A DNA stretch of 64,000 bases, taken from the NCBI GenBank assembly GCA_963787645.1, contig CAWBDS010000012.1, positions 310,001 through 374,000 on the forward strand, read 5' to 3'. This stretch comes from Palsa-504 sp963787645. Its GTDB lineage: Bacteria; Actinomycetota; Actinomycetes; Streptosporangiales; Streptosporangiaceae. Below the pieces are notes generated by a model. The model ran no database searches, had not been told where the DNA came from, and saw only the letters and a list, made by a program, of their open reading frames with translations. Position numbers and translations under genes: made by a program. The first letter of the stretch is position 1, and every line of letters begins with the position of its first letter. Positions 43,477 through 52,189 of the stretch are shown here, piece by piece.

Positions 43477-44631
43477 CTAGCCAGCCGTGGGGGAGCGCCA
43501 CTTCACCGTGGGCCGCAGCGCCTCCAGGCGGACCCGGTGCGCGTACTGCTTGGTCACGTCGAACAGCGACTCGATCAGCGTGTCCGACAGCAGGTGCGGC
43601 TGCAGGCCGAGCTCGATCAGCGCGGTGTGCTTGACGTTGTAGTAGTGCTCGGGCGCCTCGACCCGCGGGTTCTCCACGTTCTCGATGACCACGTCGCCGG
43701 GGTAGGCGCGGGCCACGGTCTCGGCGATGTCCTTGACCGACATCCACTCGGTGATCTGGTTGAACACCCGGAACTCACCGCGGTTGGCCGGGTTCTCGCA
43801 GGCCAGCTGGATGCAGCGGACCGTGTCCCGGATGTCGATCATGCCGCGGGTCTGGCCGCCCGAACCGTACACGGTCAGCGGGTGGCCGATGACCGCCTGG
43901 ATGGCGAAGCGGTTCAGCACCGTGCCGAACACCGCGTCGTAGTCGAACCGGGTGGCCAGCCGGTCGTCCCTGGCCGTCTCGGCGGTCTGCTGGCCGTAGA
44001 CCACACCCTGGTTCAGGTCGGTGGCGCGCAGGTCCCAGATCCGGCACGCGAACTCGATGTTGTGGCTGTCGTGCACCTTGGACAGGTGGTAGAACGAGCC
44101 GGGCCGCTTGGGGAACAGCACCCGGTCGGTCCGGCCGTTGTGCTCCAGGTCCAGCCAGCCCTCTTCGATGTCGATGTTCGGCGTGCCGTACTCGCCCATC
44201 GTGCCCAGCTTGACCAGGTGGATGTCCGGGTTGGTCTCCGCGATCGCGAACAGCAGGTTCAGGTTCCCGACCACGTTGTTCTGCTGGGTGTACACCGCGT
44301 GCGCCCGGTCGATCATGGAGTACGGAGCGGCCCGCTGCTCGGCGAAATGCACCACGGCCTCGGGCTCGAAGTCCCGGACGATGTGGTAGCAGAAGATCGG
44401 GTCGGTCAGGTCACCGACGTACATCCCGATCTTCTTGCCGGTCAGCTCCTGCCACACCGCGATGCGGTTCTGCAGCGGCTCGATCGGCACCAGGGACTCG
44501 ACGCCGAGCTCGTTGTCGTAATGCCTGCGGACGAAGTTGTCGGCCACGGCCACCTCGTGGCCGACCTCCGACAGGTGTAGCGCAGTGGGCCAGCCGAGAT
44601 ACCCGTCCCCGCCCAACACCAAGATTTTCAT
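43477..44631 (-). CDS. SQD1-like NAD-dependent sugar epimerase/dehydratase
   Basis: A 384-residue short-chain sugar-nucleotide enzyme. Motifs: KILVLGGDGYLGWPTALHLSE, VVHFAEQRAAPYSMIDR, LVKLGTMGEYGTPNIDIEEGWL, SFYHLSKVHDSHNI with the catalytic Tyr-x3-Lys and ATDLNQGVVYG. These are diagnostic of UDP-sulfoquinovose synthase (SQD1) and its homologues. A true sulfoquinovose pathway would also need a glycosyltransferase; one GT2 is encoded nearby. The start ATG at 44631 follows AGGAG. It may produce a modified UDP-glucose for a surface glycolipid. Confidence 0.88.
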   Translation of the reverse strand: MKILVLGGDGYLGWPTALHLSEVGHEVAVADNFVRRHYDNELGVESLVPIEPLQNRIAVWQELTGKKIGMYVGDLTDPIFCYHIVRDFEPEAVVHFAEQRAAPYSMIDRAHAVYTQQNNVVGNLNLLFAIAETNPDIHLVKLGTMGEYGTPNIDIEEGWLDLEHNGRTDRVLFPKRPGSFYHLSKVHDSHNIEFACRIWDLRATDLNQGVVYGQQTAETARDDRLATRFDYDAVFGTVLNRFAIQAVIGHPLTVYGSGGQTRGMIDIRDTVRCIQLACENPANRGEFRVFNQITEWMSVKDIAETVARAYPGDVVIENVENPRVEAPEHYYNVKHTALIELGLQPHLLSDTLIESLFDVTKQYAHRVRLEALRPTVKWRSPTAG

Positions 44632-44880
44632 GCTCCGGCTCCTGTTGTTCTCTGGGTCAGATTGCAATGAGTTTTCCGTGCCCCAGTTTTCGGCGGCACT
44701 GTGCGGGCAGTCCGCACGGGCGGTAACGTGCAACGAGTGCGGATGCTGAACACGCTCCTCTGAGATCACATCGGGCGGCCTGGATAAGGCAGCCCTGCCA
44801 GGGTAGCTTCCCGGGCCTGCGGTTTCCGTACTGTATACCTGCTCCTTGCGTTTTGGTCGGCTAGCTAACCTAGGACATCC

Positions 44881-45489
44881 ATGGCGATCACATCCAATCG
44901 GCTCAGCGAGACGCTTACCCGCAAGGTCCGTAGCACGCTCGGAATCCGCTTCGGACGCTTCGCGGTGGCGGCCATATCGGCGTTCGCGACCAGCGAGATC
45001 GTCTACACGATCTGCGCCGCGGCGCTGGGACTGTCCGCCACCGAAGCCACCCTGATCGGCTGGTTCTCCGGCGTGGTGGTGAGTTACGTGCTCAGCCGGT
45101 GGGCGTGGGAGCGGAAGGGCCGCCCGAACCTGCTCCGGGAGACGGTGCCGTTCTGCGTGGTCTCGGCGATCGTGATCGTCGTCCTGGAACTGGCGGACAA
45201 GTATCTCGGCTACCACCCGGCCGCCTGGTGGCACCTGCACGGAGCCGAACGCGCGTTGTACCTCGCCGTGGTGTACGGCGCGGCCAACCTGTTCACGTTC
45301 GCGCTGCGCTTCCTGTTCTTCCACTACGTCCTCTTCGCCGGGTCGGCGGCCCGGCCCGGTCCCGCGGCTTCGGAAGAGGCGCTCGCGTCGACCGACCCCG
45401 GACCCGACATCTTCGCTGCCCGGGCCACCGACCCCGACGAGGTCGGCGGGGCCGAGGAAGCCGACCGTCCCGCGGACCGCGAGCGCTGA
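44881..45489 (+). CDS. GtrA-family membrane protein
   Basis: A 202-residue membrane protein of the GtrA type (polyprenyl-linked sugar flippase-like). Four hydrophobic helices: FAVAAISAFATSEIVYTICAAA, LIGWFSGVVVSYVLSRWAW, VPFCVVSAIVIVVLELAD, and LAVVYGAANLFTFALRFLFF. The C-terminal 50 residues are acidic and disordered and overlap the GT2 gene of the opposite strand by 166 bases. GtrA proteins often sit beside GT2 transferases and deliver glycosyl lipids across the membrane, which fits here. Confidence 0.85.
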   Translation: MAITSNRLSETLTRKVRSTLGIRFGRFAVAAISAFATSEIVYTICAAALGLSATEATLIGWFSGVVVSYVLSRWAWERKGRPNLLRETVPFCVVSAIVIVVLELADKYLGYHPAAWWHLHGAERALYLAVVYGAANLFTFALRFLFFHYVLFAGSAARPGPAASEEALASTDPGPDIFAARATDPDEVGGAEEADRPADRER

Positions 45490-46298
45490 CGCTCGCGGTA
45501 CCAGGTGCCGTAGATGACCCGGGCGAACCGCAGTCCGTAGAACAGGTTGTTCACGCCCGGCAGGTGCAGCCCGTAGAGGGGGTTGTGGCCCTTCTTGCTT
45601 TCCCCGATCCGGCGCCGGTGGATGGTGGCGGGCACCTCGGCCACCTTGTAGCCGTGCGTAATGACCCCGATCAGCAGCTCAGAGGCCTGGTACTGGGGCT
45701 GCTCCAGCCGCACCGCGCCGGTCACCTCGGCCCGCATGGCCCGCAGGCCGAACGTGGTGTCGCTGATCTTCTGGCCGGTGAGCAAGCTGAGCGAGCCGGC
45801 GAAGAACAGCACGCCCGCCTTGCGGAACATGTCCTTGGTCTCCTGGCTGCCCAGCCGGCGGGACCCGGTCACGAAGTCCGCCTCACCCGCCACCACCGGC
45901 GCCAGCACCCGCTCGATCTCGGCCGGGTTGTACTGGCCGTCGGCGTCGGTGGTCACGATGTAGGTCGCGCCGCCCTCGCGGGCCAGCCGGTAGCCGAGCC
46001 GCAGCGCGGCGCCCTGGCCCCGGTTGACCGGGACGTCGGCGACCATGGCCCCGGCCGTCATGGCCTCCTTGGCGGTGCCGTCCCGGCAGCCGTCGGCGAC
46101 CACGATGGTCGTCGTGGCCAGCCCGCACACCTGCGCGGGCAGCGCCTCGATGACCGGCCCGATGGCCCCCGCCTCGTTGTAGGCCGCGATCACGATCGCC
46201 ACCGGGGACAGGCTGGTAGCACGCTCGCCGTAGCCTTCGGCGAACGAAACCAGCGCCGCGTCGTCGACGGCTTCGTCCCTGGGATTGCTGTAGATCAT
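45324..46298 (-). CDS. GT2-family glycosyltransferase (dolichyl-phosphate-mannose synthase-like)
   Basis: A 324-residue transferase. GT2 catalytic motifs: VAIVIAAYNEAGAIGPVIEALP, TTIVVADGCRDGT, IVTTDADGQYNP, FVTGSRRLG and TTFGLRAMR, then NNLFYGLRFARVIYGTWYRERQ. The last 55 residues are Ser/Ala-rich and overlap the GtrA gene convergently. No C-terminal membrane helices are seen, so it is probably a soluble or membrane-associated GT that loads a sugar on a lipid carrier. It lies in one direction with the two epimerase genes. Confidence 0.88.
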   Translation of the reverse strand: MIYSNPRDEAVDDAALVSFAEGYGERATSLSPVAIVIAAYNEAGAIGPVIEALPAQVCGLATTTIVVADGCRDGTAKEAMTAGAMVADVPVNRGQGAALRLGYRLAREGGATYIVTTDADGQYNPAEIERVLAPVVAGEADFVTGSRRLGSQETKDMFRKAGVLFFAGSLSLLTGQKISDTTFGLRAMRAEVTGAVRLEQPQYQASELLIGVITHGYKVAEVPATIHRRRIGESKKGHNPLYGLHLPGVNNLFYGLRFARVIYGTWYRERQRSRSAGRSASSAPPTSSGSVARAAKMSGPGSVDASASSEAAGPGRAADPAKRT

Positions 46299-46302
46299 GG
46301 CG

Positions 46303-47211
46303 TTACCGGCCCGCGGGGTTGAAGTCCGGCCAGACCGTGGCCATGCCGGATTCCAGGTCGTAGGAGGGCGCGTAGCCGATGGCCCGGGCCGCCGAGATGT
46401 CGACCACCACGGCGGGCATCTCGCCGTTGCCGACCGGTACGTGCTCCACCGGGATGGCCGCGCCGGTCACCCGGCGTGCCGTCTCCACCATGTCGTTCAC
46501 CGTCACCGACTGGCCGGAGCCGAGGATCAGCGGCCCCGTGTGCCGGGCTCGCCAGGCGGTCAGCACACCCTGTACCACGTCGTCCACGTGCACCACGTCG
46601 CGGAGCATGGTCCCGTCGCCGCGGACCTGGACGCCCTCGCCGTCGCGCGCCGCGCGCATCAGCCGCGGGATGAAGCTGTCCTTCTCGCCCATCCCCGGGC
46701 CGTAGACGTTGGCGAACCGCAGCGCCGCGCCGGCCATGCCGTAACTGTTGGCGTAGGCGCTCAGCAGCATCTCCCCGGCCGCCTTGGTCGCGCCGTACGG
46801 GGTGAGCGGGCGCAGCGCGGCCTGCTCGGTGATCACCGCGCTGCCCACGTTGCCGGTCACGGCGTTGGTCGACGCGAGCAGGAAGCTCCCGACCTCGTTC
46901 TCGCGAGCCAGCTCGAGCAACCGGGCCGTGACGTCGACGTTGATGTGGTACGTGCTGACCGGATCGTTCACCGAGGCCACCACGTAGGTGAAGGCGGCCA
47001 GGTGGATGATCGCGTCGGTCTCCGGGCTGATCGCCTTCTCTGCCATCCCGGGATCGCGCAGGTCCCCGGTTACCGACTGGACCTCGGGGTCCGGGAACGC
47101 CCGCAGGTCGGCTACGGTCACCTCGTGGCCCTCGGCTAGCAGAGCGCGAACCACCCTGCGGCCGATGAAGCCGGCGCCGCCGGTCACCAGAACGCGGGAA
47201 CGATCAGCCAT
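46303..47211 (-). CDS. NAD-dependent epimerase/dehydratase (GalE-like)
   Basis: A 302-residue extended SDR enzyme. RVLVTGGAGFIGRRVVRALLAEG, IIHLAAFTYVVASVNDP, LLASTNAVTGNVG, PYGATKAAGEMLL with the Tyr-x3-Lys, FANVYGPGMG and MLRDVVHVDDVVQG. It acts on UDP- or GDP-sugars. Start ATG at 47211; a longer frame to 47229 adds MLNGAR. It is followed by the GT2 gene after four bases, so they are likely one operon. Confidence 0.88.
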   Translation of the reverse strand: MADRSRVLVTGGAGFIGRRVVRALLAEGHEVTVADLRAFPDPEVQSVTGDLRDPGMAEKAISPETDAIIHLAAFTYVVASVNDPVSTYHINVDVTARLLELARENEVGSFLLASTNAVTGNVGSAVITEQAALRPLTPYGATKAAGEMLLSAYANSYGMAGAALRFANVYGPGMGEKDSFIPRLMRAARDGEGVQVRGDGTMLRDVVHVDDVVQGVLTAWRARHTGPLILGSGQSVTVNDMVETARRVTGAAIPVEHVPVGNGEMPAVVVDISAARAIGYAPSYDLESGMATVWPDFNPAGR

Positions 47212-47498
47212 GCGTGCTCCGTTCAGCATGTCAATAGACGTCGTCAGGTCATGTTGTCGTGCGCGCCAGGCCGCGCGCCGATTCGCGCAGCCCGGGCGTT
47301 ATGTCCCGCTGGCGCGGACGGCGTGAATCGCCATCAGGTTCTACCGGGTTTCCGTTGGCTCACGCTACCCGGAGCCGCTGAGAGTTTGCTGGTGAATGAC
47401 TGGCAAACATGAGGCTCCGGCGGAGACCCGGGTCAGTGTACCCGGACCAGCCAGGCCGCCTGGCCGTCAGCCTGCCCGACGCGATAGAGATGGGTGAC

Positions 47499-48116
47499 AT
47501 GCCCCCCACTGACCCCGGCGCCGATCCCGCCCTGGCCGAGTCGTACCGCGTCCTGCGGTCCCGGCTCGACCTGAGCGGGCTGCCCCCGCTCAGCCGGGCG
47601 GTCACCGAGCACGTCATCCACGCCACCGCCGACTTCGGCTACGCCGCCGATCTGGTCTGCGACGAAGCCGCGCTGGCCGCCGGGGTCGGCGCGCTGCGCC
47701 GCGCCGCCGCCGTGGTCGCGGACACCCCGACGGTGGCGTCCGGCATCGCTGGGTACCCGGTGACCTGCAAGGCGGCCGATTCGCTGGCCGTCCGGCTGGC
47801 CCGCACCGCGAACCTCACGGTCAGCGCGGCCGCCGTCCGGCTGGCGTTCAGCGCCGCCGGGCCGGGTGCGATCTGGCTGGTTGGCAGCGCGCCCGCCGCA
47901 TTGTTCGAGATCATGGCCAGGGAGGTCGAGCCCGCTCTGGTCATCGGCGTGCCGGTCGGGCTGGTCGGCGCGGCGCAGGCCAAGGATGTGCTGCGGCGCA
48001 GCGGCCTGCCGTCGCTGAGCAACCGCTCGGAGAAGGGCGGCTCGGCGGTGGCGGTGGCCGCCTTCGAGGCGCTGCTCCGGAAGGCCCAGGACCCGAGGGA
48101 GGAAGCCCGTGCCTGA
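47499..48116 (+). CDS. cobH: precorrin-8X methylmutase
   Basis: A 205-residue enzyme of cobalamin synthesis that moves the C-11 methyl group to C-12 to give hydrogenobyrinic acid. Diagnostic: RAVTEHVIHATADFGYAADLV with the catalytic His, TVASGIAGYPVTCKA, SAAAVRLAFSAAGPGAIWLVGSAPAALFEI and GVPVGLVGAAQAKDVLRRS. Starts at 47490 or 47499 are both possible. Its stop overlaps the bluB-cobT start by eight bases, so the pair is coupled. Confidence 0.92.
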   Translation: MPPTDPGADPALAESYRVLRSRLDLSGLPPLSRAVTEHVIHATADFGYAADLVCDEAALAAGVGALRRAAAVVADTPTVASGIAGYPVTCKAADSLAVRLARTANLTVSAAAVRLAFSAAGPGAIWLVGSAPAALFEIMAREVEPALVIGVPVGLVGAAQAKDVLRRSGLPSLSNRSEKGGSAVAVAAFEALLRKAQDPREEARA

Positions 48117-49845
48117 CTCACACCGCTATCCGGACGAGCAGCTTGAGGCCGTGTACCGGGTGATCGCCGAGCGCCGGGACGTCCGGCAGGGCTTCCGGCC
48201 CGACCCGGTGCCCGGCGACGTGCTGCGGCGGGTGCTCGCGGCCGCCCACCAGGCGCCGTCGGTCGGCCTGTCCCAGCCGTGGGACTTCATCGTGCTCACC
48301 GACCGGGCCCGCCGGGAGCAGATCGCCGCCCTGGCCCGCAGGCACCGCGACGAATTCGCCGCGGGCCTGCCCGGCGCGCGGGCCCGGGCGTTCGACCGGC
48401 TGAAGATCGAGTCGATCCTGGACACCCCGGTCAACGTGGTGGTCACCTGCGACCGCACCCGAGGCGGGCGGCACACGCTCGGCCGTCACGTCCAGCCGCA
48501 GACGGCGGATTTCTCCAGCGTGCTCGCGGTGGCCAACCTGTGGCTGGCCGCCCGGGCCGAAGGCCTCGGCGTCGGCTGGGTCAGCTTCTTCGACGAGCGC
48601 GAACTGGCCGCCGCGCTCGGGCTGCCAGCGCACCTGGAGGTGATCGCCTATCTTTGCCTGGGCTATGTGACCGAGTTCGCGCCCGAACCGGAACTCGCCG
48701 CGACCGGGTGGGCGCGGCGCGGGCCGGTGTCGTGGGCGGTGCACGCCGAGGAGTTCGGCCGCCGCGGACTGCCAGGGGAGGAACCAGTGGACCCGCTCGC
48801 CGACGTGATCGCCGCGATCGCCCCGCCCGACCCGGCGGCCATGGCCGCCGCGGCCGAACGCCAGGACCGGATGACCAAGCCCCGCGGCTCGCTCGGCGTG
48901 CTCGAGGAGGTGTCGGTCCGGCTGGCGGGCCTGGCCGGATGCTGTCCCGCGCCGCTGCCCGAGCCGGCCTGCGTGGCAGTGTTCGCCGCCGACCACGGCG
49001 TGCACGCCCAGGGCGTGACCCCGTGGCCGCAGGAGGTGACGGCCCAGATGGTGGCCAACTTCCTGGCCGGCGGGGCGGTGGTCAACGCGTTCGCGGCCCA
49101 GGCCGGCGCCGAGGTCACGGTGGTCGACGTGGGGGTGGCCGCGTCCCTGGAGCCGGTGCCGGGCCTGTTGCCCCGCAAGATCGCGCCAGGCACGGCCGAC
49201 TTCACGTCCGGACCCGCCATGAGCCGTGAGCAGGCCACGGCCGCGCTGATCGTGGGCCTCGAGGTGGCCCGCGACCTGGTCGCCGCGGGCAACCGGTGCC
49301 TGATCACCGGCGACATGGGTATCGCCAACACCACCGCGTCGGCCGCGCTGATCTGCGCCTTCACCGGCGCCGACCCGGCCGAGGCCACCGGCCGCGGCAC
49401 CGGCATCGACGCCGCCACCTACGCCAAGAAGGTCGACGTAGTTTGCCGCGCCCTGGCCCTGCACCGTCCGGATCCGGCCGACCCGGTGGGCGTGCTGGCC
49501 GCGCTCGGCGGCTTCGAGCATGCCGCCCTGGCCGGGTTCATCCTGGGCGCCGCCGCCTTGCGCGTCCCGGTCATCCTGGACGGGGTCATCTCCGGTGCCG
49601 CCGCGCTGGCCGCCGCCGCCCTGGCCCCCGACGTGACCGCGGCCTGCTTCGCCGGCCACCGTAGCGTCGAGCCCGGCCACGCGCTGGCCCTGTCCCGCCT
49701 CGGGCTGACTCCCTTGGTGGACCTGGGCCTGCGCCTCGGCGAGGGTACCGGCGCCCTGCTCGCCCTGCCCCTGGTGCAAAGCGCCGCCCGCGCCCTGCGC
49801 GACGTGGCCACCTTCGACTCCGCCGGCGTCACCGAGAAGGAATAG
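48109..49845 (+). CDS. BluB-CobT fusion (lower-ligand synthesis and activation)
   Basis: A 578-residue two-domain enzyme. Residues 1-215 are BluB-like nitroreductase (RRDVRQGFRPDPVP, HQAPSVGLSQPWDFIVL, GLGVGWVSFFDERELAA), which makes 5,6-dimethylbenzimidazole from FMN. Residues 225-578 are CobT (MTKPRGSLGVLEEVSVRLAG, VFAADHGVHAQGVTPWP, GDMGIANTTASAA, LGEGTGALLALPLV with the catalytic Glu), which attaches that base to nicotinate mononucleotide. Fusion should channel the benzimidazole. It starts GTG and overlaps cobH by eight bases. Confidence 0.93.
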   Translation: MPDSHRYPDEQLEAVYRVIAERRDVRQGFRPDPVPGDVLRRVLAAAHQAPSVGLSQPWDFIVLTDRARREQIAALARRHRDEFAAGLPGARARAFDRLKIESILDTPVNVVVTCDRTRGGRHTLGRHVQPQTADFSSVLAVANLWLAARAEGLGVGWVSFFDERELAAALGLPAHLEVIAYLCLGYVTEFAPEPELAATGWARRGPVSWAVHAEEFGRRGLPGEEPVDPLADVIAAIAPPDPAAMAAAAERQDRMTKPRGSLGVLEEVSVRLAGLAGCCPAPLPEPACVAVFAADHGVHAQGVTPWPQEVTAQMVANFLAGGAVVNAFAAQAGAEVTVVDVGVAASLEPVPGLLPRKIAPGTADFTSGPAMSREQATAALIVGLEVARDLVAAGNRCLITGDMGIANTTASAALICAFTGADPAEATGRGTGIDAATYAKKVDVVCRALALHRPDPADPVGVLAALGGFEHAALAGFILGAAALRVPVILDGVISGAAALAAAALAPDVTAACFAGHRSVEPGHALALSRLGLTPLVDLGLRLGEGTGALLALPLVQSAARALRDVATFDSAGVTEKE

Positions 49846-49945
49846 CCCCGCCGCCCTCAGTCCAGTGCCCAGCCCCAGCCCGCAGTCCCCAGCCCGTGAC
49901 CACAGTGGCTAGCGGTGCCGATGGTGCTGATGTTCGCCAGGCCCA

Positions 49946-50003
49946 GCGACACCCGTGGAACATTGCTGTCGCCATAGCGGCAGCAATGTTCCATCGGTGC
50001 CGT
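49946..50003. repeat. dispersed repeat family II, copy 2 (palindromic)
   Basis: TGGAACATTGCTG (49956-49968) and CAGCAATGTTCCA (49981-49993) are perfect complements around a 12-base loop. Flanking GCGACACCCG and CGGTGCCG match copy 1 at 42390-42447. It lies between bluB-cobT and cysG. Confidence 0.75.
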
Positions 50004-50101
50004 AGGCGTCCCCGCTCCGGCGGCCCGCGTGCGGAGGGCCGCGGCCTACCGGGGCGCGTCGTGGTAGCAAGGACGTCGTAAGCGCACCAGGATGAGGAGC
50101 C

Positions 50102-51334
50102 ATGGACGCGTACCTGCTCGGGCTGCGGCTAAGCGGCCGCCGGGTGGTGGTCGTCGGCGGGGGAGCGGTCGCCACCCGCCGGATCCCCGTGCTGCTCGAC
50201 GCGGGCGCCGATGTCGTCCTGGTCTCGCCTTCGGCCACCACGTCCCTGGAGGGCCTGGCTGCGGCGGGTCACATCCGCTGGGAGCGGCGCCGCTACGCGG
50301 ACGGCGACCTGGCCGGTGCGTGGCTGGTCTGCGCATGCACCAGCGATCCGGCCGCCAACGCAGCCATAGCGGCCGCTGCCGAACAGCAGCGGACCTGGTC
50401 CGTGCGGGCCGATGACGCCCAGGCCTCAGCGGCGTGGACGCCCGCCACTGGCCGCGCCGACGCTGTCCAGGTCGGCGTGCTCAGCGGCGACCCGCGGCGC
50501 AGCGCGGCGATCCGGGACGCGATCTTGACCGGGCTGCGCAGCGGCCAGCTGAGCGCCCGGCACGCGCGCGGGCACCGCAGCGGCGTGGCGATCATCGGCG
50601 GCGGCCCGGGCGACCCCGGCCTGATCACCGTGCGCGGCCGCCAGTTGCTGGCCGAGGCCGACGTGGTACTCACCGACCGGCTGGCTCCTCGCTCCTTGCT
50701 CGACGAGCTGCCCGCCGACGTCGAGATCATCGACGTCAGCAAGATCCCCTACGGCCGGGCCATGCCGCAGGAGGAGATCAACGCGACCCTGGTCGACCGG
50801 GCCCAAGCGGGCCGGTTCGTCGCTAGGCTCAAGGGCGGCGACCCGTTCGTGTTCGGCCGGGGCGCCGAGGAAGTGCTGGCCTGCTTGCGGGCCGGTGTCC
50901 CGGTTACCGTGGTGCCGGGCGTGACCAGCGCGGTGGGCGTGCCTACCAGCGCCTTCCTGCCGGTGACTCACCGGGGGGTGGCGCAGGAGTTCCATGTTGT
51001 GTCGGTTCACGTCCCGCCGGGCGACGATCGGTCTACGGTGGACTGGGCATTGCTCGGCGGCAACACGGGGACCTTGGTCCTGCTGATGGCCGTGCAGCAG
51101 ATCGGCGCGGTGGCCGCCGAACTGCAACGGCACGGACGCAGTCCGGATACACCCGTTTCCGTGATCGCAGACGGGACGATGCCGACGCAGCGCACAATTA
51201 GCTCATCATTGGAACAAGTAGAAGACATGGTGACACGAGAGGGCATTCGGCCACCGGCAATTGTCGTGGTCGGTGACGTGGTGGGGGTCGCCGCGCAGAT
51301 AACAGAGCTCATGCGCGATGTAACCGCCTGGTGA
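50102..51334 (+). CDS. cysG: siroheme synthase / uroporphyrinogen-III C-methyltransferase
   Basis: A 410-residue protein with two domains. The N-terminal 150 residues are a Met8-like dehydrogenase/ferrochelatase (GRRVVVVGGGAVATRRIP, GAWLVCACTSDPAANAAI). The C-terminal part is SUMT (IIGGGPGDPGLITVRGRQLL, LKGGDPFVFGRGAEE, VPGVTSAVGVPTSAFLP). It makes precorrin-2, which feeds siroheme or, with the cob genes here, cobalamin. The linker of the central domain is shorter than in the enterobacterial CysG. GATGAGGAG precedes the ATG at 50102. Confidence 0.93.
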   Translation: MDAYLLGLRLSGRRVVVVGGGAVATRRIPVLLDAGADVVLVSPSATTSLEGLAAAGHIRWERRRYADGDLAGAWLVCACTSDPAANAAIAAAAEQQRTWSVRADDAQASAAWTPATGRADAVQVGVLSGDPRRSAAIRDAILTGLRSGQLSARHARGHRSGVAIIGGGPGDPGLITVRGRQLLAEADVVLTDRLAPRSLLDELPADVEIIDVSKIPYGRAMPQEEINATLVDRAQAGRFVARLKGGDPFVFGRGAEEVLACLRAGVPVTVVPGVTSAVGVPTSAFLPVTHRGVAQEFHVVSVHVPPGDDRSTVDWALLGGNTGTLVLLMAVQQIGAVAAELQRHGRSPDTPVSVIADGTMPTQRTISSSLEQVEDMVTREGIRPPAIVVVGDVVGVAAQITELMRDVTAW

Positions 51335-51437
51335 AGGGGATAAACTCCGCGTGCTAGGCGACTGCCGGGAAACCGGTAGGACCCAGTCCCCCGAGGAGCG
51401 CGGGGGGCTCCAGGGGTTTGAGGAGGCCGTTGGAACA

Positions 51438-52026
51438 ATGGAAAGTCAGGGCGTGGCGGCGTCCGCAGCGTCTGAAGCTGGTCGGCAAGGCGAGCCCGGC
51501 GCAGGCGCTATTGCGGCTGCCGACTTTGATGACCCTGGCGTCAGCCATGTGACCGGTGATCCTTCGGGCGGTGGTGAGGGCCAGCGGCGTAACGGGGATG
51601 ACACCCTCGTGATCCCTGCCTTCGGTAGACCCGAGGCCTCCGGACCCGGGTCCGCCGCATCGCCACAACCCGAAGACCCCCAACCCCCAAACGACCAGCC
51701 CGCAAACCCCCAGCCCGCAAACCCCCAGCCCGCAAACCCCCAGCCTCAAAACGACCAGCCTCAAAACGACCAGCCTCAAAACGACCAGCCTCAAAACGAC
51801 CAGCCTCAAAACGACCAGCCTCAAAACGACCAGCCCCTGGCGTCCCAGTCGTCCCCGCCGAATAATCTGAATCAGCCCATTAAAGCGGACAAACCGGATA
51901 ACATTGCTGATCCGGACACGGATGACGCCGGGAGGGATGACGCTACGGTCAGCAACCACGCCCCAGCCGACGTAGCGGCTCCCGCCAGCACCCCGGCCTC
52001 GGCCAGCCCGCCGGCTCCGCCAGCCC
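51438..52026 (+). pseudogene. low-complexity N-terminal extension of the dynamin-like gene, out of frame with it
   Basis: From the ATG at 51438 the frame codes about 195 residues of disordered, acidic, Pro/Gln/Asn-rich sequence. It contains three PANPQ and six PQNDQ units coded by 15-base tandem repeats. It then passes APADVAAPASTPASASPPAPP, whose continuation (GAAQSAELAQPAESAETSAA) is in the frame of the GTPase that follows. One base appears missing near 52018. Corrected, this region would be the long N-terminal tail of the GTPase. If the lesion is real, the tail is a separate peptide and the GTPase starts at 52190. Confidence 0.6.
51699..51833. repeat. 15-bp tandem repeats, three plus six copies
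   Basis: Three units of CCCGCAAACCCCCAG (51699-51743) are followed by six of CCTCAAAACGACCAG (51744-51833). They code PANPQ and PQNDQ in the plus frame. They are tandem repeats without spacers, not a CRISPR array. Confidence 0.95.
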
Positions 52027-52189
52027 GCCGGCCCCGCCCGGCGCCGCGCAGTCCGCGGAACTCGCGCAGCCCGCCGAGTCCGCCGAAACCAGCGCGGCCA
52101 CCAACCCCACCCCCGAAGCCCCCGCCCCCGACGCCCCGGCCAGCGACGCCCCGGCCAGCGACGCCCCGGCCAGCGAGGCCCCGGCCAGC

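Noticed and set aside
48118..49779. Very long minus-strand frame opposite bluB-cobT
   Set aside because: It is the antisense of a GC-rich gene with G/C third positions, shows only Gly/His/Gln/Arg-rich low-complexity residues and matches no family.
47212..50101. Cobalamin riboswitch ahead of cob genes
   Set aside because: No B12-box-like GCCACTG sequence was found upstream of cobD, cobQ, cobH or cysG.
51699..51833. CRISPR-like repeat block
   Set aside because: Units are 15 bases, directly adjacent without spacers, and code in-frame PANPQ/PQNDQ repeats.
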